The translations under genes and the position numbers were made by a program. Below are positions 58,886 through 64,000 of a stretch of 64,000 nucleotides of DNA, in pieces. Origin of the DNA: Olsenella uli (GTDB lineage: Bacteria > Actinomycetota > Coriobacteriia > Coriobacteriales > Atopobiaceae); assembly GCF_016900775.1 (NCBI RefSeq), contig NZ_JACJKN010000003.1, positions 123,405-187,404 on the forward strand, in the 5' to 3' direction. Positions within the stretch are counted from its first letter, which is position 1; every line of letters starts with the position of its first letter. Below the pieces are notes generated by a model. The model was not told where the DNA came from. It was given only the letters and a program-made list of their open reading frames with translations, and searched no databases.

Positions 58886-59668
58886 CTACTCGCTGAACCC
58901 GTCGACCACTGCCGTGCCGCTCTTGGGGTCCTGGTGGATGTCTATGAACCCGAGCTTGGACGCCTCGCGCAGGAGGGCCGTGAACGAGCGGTAGCCGTAC
59001 GACGACTCCGAGAACTGCGGGCGCTTGCGCTTCATGGTGTCCTTGAGGCGCGAGGCGAGGATGAACGAGTCGCTCTCGCGCTGCAGGGCGTCGATGGTCT
59101 CAAAGAGCAGCTGGTAGCACTTCTCGCGCTCCTTGGGGACCTTGCCCTGGAAGTCGGGGATGCCCGGGCCGCGGGTGATGTCCTCGTAGAAGATGAACTC
59201 GTCGCAGACCTCGGCCAGAAGGGTGCTCGTGGCCTCCTTCATGCCCACGCCGATGACCGTCTTGCCAAACTCCTTGAGCTTGGAGACGAGCGGCGAGAAG
59301 TCCGAGTCCCCGGAGAGGATGGCGAAGGTGTCAATGTGGTCCTTGGTGAGGCAGATCTCCATCGCGTCCACCGCGAGGCGGATGTCGGCGGAGTTCTTGC
59401 CGGTGTAGGCGCGGTCGGGGATCTCTATGAGCTCGATGCCGAGCTCGTGGAGGGGCGTGATGGCGTCGGTGAAGCGCTGCCAGTCGCAGTAGGCGCGCTT
59501 GGCCGTGATGCGCCCCTTGTCGACGAGGCGCTCGAGGATGAGCTTGACGTCGGGCAGGGGCCCCGGCTCCTGGTGGCCGTTGCGCTTGCGCCGGCCGGTG
59601 CCGAGAGCGAGGTTCTCGTAGTCTATGAGCACCGCGATGGAGCTCTGCGGGGTGTCAGTCGAGTTCAA
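58886..59668 (-). CDS. NYN-domain (LabA/DUF88) ribonuclease-like protein with OST-HTH/LOTUS domain
   Basis: A 260-residue protein. The NYN/PIN-like domain (about 10-165) shows the acidic triad context AVLIDYENLAL, KNSADIRLAVDAMEICL and FAILSGDSDFSPLVSKLKEFGKTVIGVG. The C-terminal 75 residues (FILASRLKDTMKRKRPQFSESSYGYRSFTALLREA) are an OST-HTH/LOTUS RNA-binding fold. Such proteins are thought to process RNA. ATG is at 59668; the gene follows a GGGGACAGTCCCC element. RNA target unknown. Confidence 0.92.
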   Translation of the reverse strand: MNSTDTPQSSIAVLIDYENLALGTGRRKRNGHQEPGPLPDVKLILERLVDKGRITAKRAYCDWQRFTDAITPLHELGIELIEIPDRAYTGKNSADIRLAVDAMEICLTKDHIDTFAILSGDSDFSPLVSKLKEFGKTVIGVGMKEATSTLLAEVCDEFIFYEDITRGPGIPDFQGKVPKEREKCYQLLFETIDALQRESDSFILASRLKDTMKRKRPQFSESSYGYRSFTALLREASKLGFIDIHQDPKSGTAVVDGFSE

Positions 59669-59691
59669 GGCCGATGGTTCTCCTTATGTGA

Positions 59692-59710
59692 GTTGGGGAC
59701 AGTCCCCAAC
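59692..59710. repeat. GTTGGGGAC-A-GTCCCCAAC palindrome (family E)
   Basis: A perfect 9-base-arm palindrome with loop A in the 60-base gap between the dehydrogenase stop and the NYN start. Same core as 29925-29936. Confidence 0.65.
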
Positions 59711-59728
59711 CTGCAGACATGTTTGATA

Positions 59729-60766
59729 TTACTCGTGGTGGTGGCAGTGGCACTCGTGGCCGTCGCCGTGGTCGTGGTGGCCGCCGCAGCACTCGTGGCC
59801 GTCGCCGTGGTCGTGGCCGCAGGAGCACTCGTGGCCCTCGTCATCCTCGCCCTGGTCGAGGAGCGACCAGTCGAGCCCGGCCGCCTTGCAGGTCTCCTCC
59901 TCCTGGTAGAGCAGCGTGAGCGCCTGCGTGCCCATGCGCGAGCCGCCGATCTGGCAGAGCATGTCGAGCAGGGTGAAGGCGGTCTCGGCGCCGGGCAGCG
60001 TGATGTCCAGGTCCTCCGAGCGGCGCAGCGCCAGCGCCACGTCCTTGCGCAGGTGCTCGACGAGGAAGCCCGGCCTGTAGTCGCCCGCGAGGGACTTGGG
60101 CGCGAGCGTCCTGGAGGCGCCGGAGCCGCCGGTACCGTTGGCGAGCACCTCGAGCATGAGCGCGGGGTCGATCCCGGACTGCTGGGCGAGCGCGAGCGCG
60201 TCGGCGTAGCCCACCATGCACGAGACGAGGCTCACCTGGCTGCAGAGCTTGGCCGTCTGGCCGCCGCCCGGCTGGTCGAAGTGGAAGCGACGAGACGAGA
60301 AGGACTCGAGCACGGGCAGCACCGGCGCCGCCTGCTCCTCCGTGGCGCCCACGATCAGCGTGAGGGTGCCGTCGATCGCGCCCTGCTCGCCGCCCGTGAC
60401 GGGGCAGTCGAAGGCGTGCTTGTCCTCGACCTCGGCCGCGTCGTGGATGTCACGGGCGAGCTCGGGAGAGCTCGTGGTGAGGTCGATGAGCCAGGCGCCC
60501 TTCTTGGCCGTGCGGATGAGCCCGTCGGTGGCGAGGTAGACGTCCTCGACGTCCGTGGGGTAGCCGAGCATCGTGAAGACGACGTCGGCGTCTGCCGCGG
60601 CCTCGGCGGGGCTGTCCGCCCAGTGCGCGCCGCGGGCGAGAAGGGCCTCGGCCTTCTCGCGCGTGCGGTTGTGGACGGTGACGTCGTAGCCGGCGTCCAT
60701 GATGTGGCCGGCGATGGGCGCGCCCATGATGCCGGTCCCGATGAAGGCGATCTTCCTGATCTGCAA
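59729..60766 (-). CDS. 3-Hydroxyisobutyrate dehydrogenase-family oxidoreductase with His/Cys-rich tail
   Basis: A 345-residue beta-hydroxyacid dehydrogenase: Rossmann start KIAFIGTGIMGAPIAGH, FTMLGYPTDVEDVYL, substrate motif FDCPVTGGEQGAIDGTLTLIVG, catalytic Lys in GGGQTAKLCSQ. Members reduce 3-hydroxyisobutyrate, tartronate semialdehyde or similar. The family ends near residue 300; here the last 35 residues include 12 His and 6 Cys, encoded by tandem duplicated DNA (59732-59836), suggesting metal binding. TTG 60766 with AAAGGA upstream is the better start; ATG 60784 has no ribosome site. Confidence 0.9.
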   Translation of the reverse strand: MQIRKIAFIGTGIMGAPIAGHIMDAGYDVTVHNRTREKAEALLARGAHWADSPAEAAADADVVFTMLGYPTDVEDVYLATDGLIRTAKKGAWLIDLTTSSPELARDIHDAAEVEDKHAFDCPVTGGEQGAIDGTLTLIVGATEEQAAPVLPVLESFSSRRFHFDQPGGGQTAKLCSQVSLVSCMVGYADALALAQQSGIDPALMLEVLANGTGGSGASRTLAPKSLAGDYRPGFLVEHLRKDVALALRRSEDLDITLPGAETAFTLLDMLCQIGGSRMGTQALTLLYQEEETCKAAGLDWSLLDQGEDDEGHECSCGHDHGDGHECCGGHHDHGDGHECHCHHHE

Positions 60767-60794
60767 GGGGGTTCCTTTCTTCATGCGCCAGGGT

Positions 60795-60880
60795 CGGGCT
60801 GACAGGGGTGACCGGGTCGCTTGTCAGGTTTTGCCAAGTCAGAAAGCCTGACAAACGACCCGGTCACCCCTGTCAGCCCG
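60795..60880. repeat. Family B palindrome, 34-bp arms
   Basis: Arms 60795-60828 and 60847-60880 match at 33 of 34 positions with an 18-base loop, between degV's stop and the dehydrogenase start. It shares TGACAAACGACCC with the perfect palindrome at 28548-28613. Confidence 0.8.
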
Positions 60881-60888
60881 AGGCCTGC

Positions 60889-61935
60889 CTACTGCCCGCG
60901 GACCTTGCGGGCGATGCGGTCGGTGAACGAGAGGGACTCGCGGCGGTCCTTGCCCCAGAAGAGCAGGGCCACCATGCCGGGCCCCACGTGCGCGCCGATG
61001 ACCGGGCCGACGGAGCTGTAGATGATGGGCACGTCGGCGCAGCCGGGCTCCTTGCGCACCTGGTCGGCGAGCCAGCGGGCGTCCTTCTCGGCGTCCGCCG
61101 AGACGATGGCCATGGGCAGGCTCTCGTCCCCGCCCTCGGCGCCGAGGTAGTTGGCCTTGAAGTCCGCGAGGATGGCGCGCAGGGCCTTCTTGCGGCCGCG
61201 GCACATGCCGCGCAGCGTGAGGGCGCCGTTGGTGTCATAGGAGAGCTCGGGCTTGATGTCGAGCTTGCCGCCCACCGTGGCGGCCGCCGGCGGGATGCGC
61301 CCGCCGCGGGCAAGGGCGTCGAAGGAGTCGAGCGTGAAGTAGCCGTGGACGTAGTAGCGCGCCTCCTCGGCCCAGGCCACGAGCTCGGACGCCGTGAGGC
61401 CGTTGGCGATCTGGCGCACGGCCTCGATGGCGAGGAGCTCGGCGGCGGCCGACGGGCAGACATTGTCGACCACGTGGATCTGGAACCCGGGGTGCGCCTC
61501 GCGGACCATGTCCGCCGCCTGGCGCGCGGCGTCCACGCTCGAGGAGAGGCCGCGGGTGAAGGCCAGGTAGACCGTCGGCGTGCCCTCGGCGGCGGCGCGC
61601 TCGAAGACCTCGAGGTAGTGGCCCGGCGTGACGGCCGAGGTGGTGACGTGCTCGCCGGAGCGCATGCGCTCGTAGAAGTCGTGAGCGCTCATGGTCTCCC
61701 AGAGGTCGTCGGCATGCTCGCCGTCCGACATCACGTAGGGAAACGGGATGACCTCCACGCCGAGGGCGCGCGCCACCTCGGGCGCGAAGTCGGCGCAGGA
61801 GTCAACGATGAGGTTGACGTTCCCGCGCGCGTGATACGCGCGGCCCAGGCGCGCGGCCTCCCGCGACGCCTGGGCGTTGGTGTCGACCTCGTTCTCGGCG
61901 GCCGTGGCCGCCGCGGACTCAGTGCTACTGCTCAT
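60889..61935 (-). CDS. DegV-family fatty-acid-binding protein
   Basis: A 348-residue DegV protein. After an acidic N-terminal extension (1-40), NVNLIVDSCADFAPEVARALGVEVIPF opens the EDD domain; HVTTSAVTPGHYLEVF, VYLAFTRGLSSSVDAA, HGYFTLDSFDALARGGRIPP and GPVIGAHVGPGMVALLF are family motifs. DegV/FakB proteins hold a fatty acid for phosphorylation by FakA; no fakA is in the window. ATG 61935 with GAGGAAGAG lies inside the end of hpf (11-base overlap). Confidence 0.92.
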   Translation of the reverse strand: MSSSTESAAATAAENEVDTNAQASREAARLGRAYHARGNVNLIVDSCADFAPEVARALGVEVIPFPYVMSDGEHADDLWETMSAHDFYERMRSGEHVTTSAVTPGHYLEVFERAAAEGTPTVYLAFTRGLSSSVDAARQAADMVREAHPGFQIHVVDNVCPSAAAELLAIEAVRQIANGLTASELVAWAEEARYYVHGYFTLDSFDALARGGRIPPAAATVGGKLDIKPELSYDTNGALTLRGMCRGRKKALRAILADFKANYLGAEGGDESLPMAIVSADAEKDARWLADQVRKEPGCADVPIIYSSVGPVIGAHVGPGMVALLFWGKDRRESLSFTDRIARKVRGQ

Positions 61936-62518
61936 TCTCTTCCTCAATCTTGGGCTTGATGATTCCGTACCCGCCATTCTTTCGATGATAGATGACGTTG
62001 ACAAGCCCGGTGGTGGCATTGGTGAACACATAGAAATCGTGGCCGATGAGGTCGGTCTGGACGAGCGCCTCCTCCTCGGTCATGGGCAGGAGGTCGACGT
62101 ACTTCTCGCGGACGAGCTGGTCGTCCTCGGTCTCGTCCTCGGAGGGCTCGATGAGGGCGGCGAGGTCCTCCTGGGTGACGGTCCCCGTCTTGGCGGCGGC
62201 GACGCGCTGGCGCCGGTCGATGACGCGCGTCTTGTACTTGCGGAGCTGGCGGGTGACCTTGTCGGCCGCCTCGTCGATGGCGGCGTACATGTCGTCGGAG
62301 CTGGCGACCACGCGGACCACGTTGTCGCGAACGAAGACGGTGACCTCGCAGGTCTTCCGCTCGGGGTTGGAGGGGTTCTTGTCAACGCGAAGGACGACAT
62401 CGCAGGTCATGGGCTTGATGTCAAACACCTTGAGGGCGTTGCCGACCTTCTCCTCCACCTGAGCGCGCAGGGAGTCGGAGACACCTACCTTGCGACCAGA
62501 GATCTTGATGTCAACCAT
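61925..62518 (-). CDS. hpf: Long-form ribosome hibernation-promoting factor
   Basis: A 197-residue HPF: N-terminal ribosome-binding S30AE domain (about 1-100: VDIKISGRKVGVSDSLRAQVEEKVGNALKVFD, then DMYAAIDEAADKVTRQLRKYKTRV) and C-terminal dimerisation domain (about 138-197: MTEEEALVQTDLIGHDFYVFTNATTGLVNVIYHRKNGGYGII). Long HPF alone makes 100S dimers in stationary phase. ATG 62518. Co-transcribed and overlapping with degV. Confidence 0.95.
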   Translation of the reverse strand: MVDIKISGRKVGVSDSLRAQVEEKVGNALKVFDIKPMTCDVVLRVDKNPSNPERKTCEVTVFVRDNVVRVVASSDDMYAAIDEAADKVTRQLRKYKTRVIDRRQRVAAAKTGTVTQEDLAALIEPSEDETEDDQLVREKYVDLLPMTEEEALVQTDLIGHDFYVFTNATTGLVNVIYHRKNGGYGIIKPKIEEENEQ

Positions 62519-62647
62519 GCTTGCCTCCTTACGATTGCCTTGGACGGGGCGGGTGGGCGCCGCGTCCTTACGACTCCTATACCCAAAAGCGCCGCGCGCG
62601 TTGCGCCGGGCGCCCCGGGCGTCGGCGGGCGCGCGGGGACGGGCCGA

Positions 62648-63604
62648 TCAGGCGACGCCGGGGATGCGCAGGGCCTCGGTGAGGGCCGGGAAGGCGCCGA
62701 TCCAGCGGGCCTTGGCGATGTCGGCCACGCCGTTGCCCTGGATGGCGTCGAGCGCGGCCTGCACGGACGCCTGCAGCTCCGACGAGGCGGTCGAGGAGAC
62801 GCCCACGCCCACGGCGACGGGCGCGTCGAGCGTGCCGGCGAAGGAGCCGGCGTCGTAGGTGCACGAGAGGTACGCGCCCGCGTAGGCGTCGCAGACGACG
62901 TAGTCGACAGACCCCGAGGCGAGCGCCTCGAAGGCCTCGTTGAGGTTGGAGAAGGTCTGCTCCACGGCGCCGAGGCCGAGCGAGGCGAGCGTGGACTGCG
63001 AGACGGAGCCCGACTGGACGCCCACCGTCTTGCCGGAGAGGTCGGCGGCCGAGATGGGAGCGGTCGCGACGTCCGCGGCGCTGAAGACGCCGAGCGCGGA
63101 CTGCGCGTAGCTGCCGAGCACGGTCACGTCCGTCGCGCTTCCCGCCTCGACGCCCATGACGACGTCGCAGTTGGAGGCGAGCGCGGTCGAGGCGTTCTGC
63201 ACCGAGACGACCTCCACGTTGGCCATGCCGAGCTCGTCGGCGAGGGCGTAGGCGGTGTCGACGTCGATCCCCGCAAGCGAGCCGTCCGTCGCCGTGAGGG
63301 CGAGCGGCGCCGACTCCGCGGACTCGATGCCCACCGTGAGGGTGCCGGGGGTCTTGAGGTCGGCGTCCACGAGGGCGGGCATCAGGTCCGAGCGGCGCTG
63401 CTCGCGCGCCTCCGCCACGGACGTCTCGTCGAGAAGCCCGTCGACGGCGCCGCCTATCGCCTGGCCCACGCCCGAGAGCGCCTCCCCGGCCGCCCCGAGG
63501 GCGCCCGTCACCTCGGCGGGGACGCCCGAGCACCCGGCGAGAAGGGCGAGCGCGAGCGCCGCGCCCACGGCGGAGACGATGGTGTTCGTATGGATGCGCT
63601 TCAT
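62648..63604 (-). CDS. Polar amino acid-type ABC solute-binding lipoprotein
   Basis: A 318-residue lipoprotein: signal ending in lipobox LLAGC (Cys about 25), an Ala/Gly-rich linker (30-85), then a family 3 solute-binding domain. It starts GTLTVGIESAESAPLALT, followed by LAGIDVDTAYALADELG, CDVVMGVEAGS and KTVGVQSGSVSQSTL. No permease or ATPase gene is adjacent, so it may serve a transporter encoded elsewhere or have a sensory role. ATG 63604 with GGGCAGG upstream. Confidence 0.87.
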   Translation of the reverse strand: MKRIHTNTIVSAVGAALALALLAGCSGVPAEVTGALGAAGEALSGVGQAIGGAVDGLLDETSVAEAREQRRSDLMPALVDADLKTPGTLTVGIESAESAPLALTATDGSLAGIDVDTAYALADELGMANVEVVSVQNASTALASNCDVVMGVEAGSATDVTVLGSYAQSALGVFSAADVATAPISAADLSGKTVGVQSGSVSQSTLASLGLGAVEQTFSNLNEAFEALASGSVDYVVCDAYAGAYLSCTYDAGSFAGTLDAPVAVGVGVSSTASSELQASVQAALDAIQGNGVADIAKARWIGAFPALTEALRIPGVA

Positions 63605-64000
63605 GGCCTGCCCTCTTGTCCCTCTCTGTACGGTCTCGGTCGTCTCACCCCAGCTGACCTGGTCTTTGACCCCACACCCGCGCACTGGAAACGTCGCTTG
63701 CGGCGCCGCGGCGCCTCCACTGTTGCCCCTCTCGCCCGCGAGGCCGGATGCCTCATGCGTATGACGGGCGGTGCGACTTACCTCTAGGACGAGCCATGAT
63801 CGCCCGGGCGCGCACGACCGGGCTTACGTGGATCCCTTTGCCCTCGTCTGGCATGGACTTGGGTGGGCGGCGGCGCCGTGGCGCCCGCCCCGAGGGGCCC
63901 GCCCGCCCGCAACCACAGACCTGGGTTGAGACTCTGCCAGTATACCCGCCGCTCACGGGCCGCGCGAGCCTCTTTGGGCGGACGGCGCCCTCCCCCGGCG
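63605..64000. other. Terminal non-coding stretch
   Basis: About 396 bases upstream of the solute-binding lipoprotein to the window end. I see no supportable gene. A TATACT hexamer on the minus strand near 63939-63944 suggests a promoter about 330 bases before the lipoprotein start, hence a long 5' leader. A GAGGC-ATCCG-GCCTC hairpin lies near 63738-63752. A short open frame there lacks a ribosome site and was not called. Confidence 0.4.

Noticed and set aside
63753..63956. Small minus-strand ORF near the window end
   Set aside because: No ribosome site, no recognisable peptide, and composition like non-coding spacer.

Overview
The window is a GC-rich (roughly two thirds G+C by eye) bacterial chromosome segment, densely packed with genes on both strands. 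The gene content suggests an anaerobic, saccharolytic Actinomycetota, most likely class Coriobacteriia and Olsenella/Atopobiaceae-like. It includes a ferredoxin-type [FeFe] hydrogenase, a cellobiose-type PTS with phospho-glycosidases, a NiaR-controlled NAD operon, Tat-exported cell-wall proteins, a sortase-type anchor and one IS481 element. The taxonomic call is inference; no 16S gene is present. One tRNA (Thr, anticodon CGT) is present. No rRNA or CRISPR was found.

Layout. 0-4.8 kb: TetR regulator, HAD phosphatase, sugar/maltose O-acetyltransferase, nitroreductase, P-loop kinase-like protein, a lower-GC BrnT/BrnA toxin-antitoxin island and a DUF1349 protein. 4.8-8.5 kb: methionine ABC transporter metN-metI-metQ, preceded by a previously unmarked 33-residue methionine-rich leader peptide with downstream hairpins; then two small membrane proteins. 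8.8-13.8 kb: a 1190-residue Tat-exported, wall-anchored metallophosphoesterase/LamG protein and two membrane proteins. 13.9-21.7 kb: a beta-glucoside locus (GH4, PTS EIIB and EIIC, GH1, GntR regulator, ROK sugar kinase). It is decaying: the GH1 gene has an in-frame TGA at an apparent tryptophan codon, and IS481 sits exactly on the EIIB stop codon. 21.9-27 kb: hemolysin-III/TrhA protein, M20 dipeptidase, cytoplasmic alpha-amylase, duplicated membrane protein. 27.1-30.9 kb: nadA-nadB-nadC-niaR operon. 31.2-35.8 kb: MarR regulator plus a heterodimeric ABC exporter pair. 35.9-42.5 kb: polysaccharide deacetylase, coiled-coil NlpC/CHAP-like hydrolase, nucleoid protein, [FeFe] hydrogenase, pseudouridine synthase. 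42.7-46.2 kb: MacA/MacB-type efflux system. 46.2-52.9 kb: hisS, a lipoprotein, ilvE, threonine aldolase, HAD phosphatase. 53.5-55.7 kb: DUF47-Pit phosphate uptake and tRNA-Thr. 56-63.6 kb: a TudS(DUF523)-purine nucleoside phosphorylase fusion, a membrane-anchored protein, a HEAT-repeat protein, a NYN-LOTUS protein, a 3-hydroxyisobutyrate dehydrogenase-like enzyme with a His/Cys-rich tail, DegV, long-form HPF and a solute-binding lipoprotein.

Two layers of non-coding structure run through the window. First, the 12-mer GGCGAGAAGRAC (core GCGAGAAG) recurs about 60 times on both strands, far above expectation, with many copies between genes. Second, most gene ends carry long, nearly perfect palindromes. 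They fall into a few sequence families whose arms are shared between distant loci, so they are dispersed repeats that may also act as terminators.

The features most worth following up are the Met-rich leader (with a MetN that lacks the usual methionine-sensing NIL domain), the TudS-PNP fusion, the GCGAGAAG motif, and the iteron-like AT-rich site at 38.5-38.7 kb.
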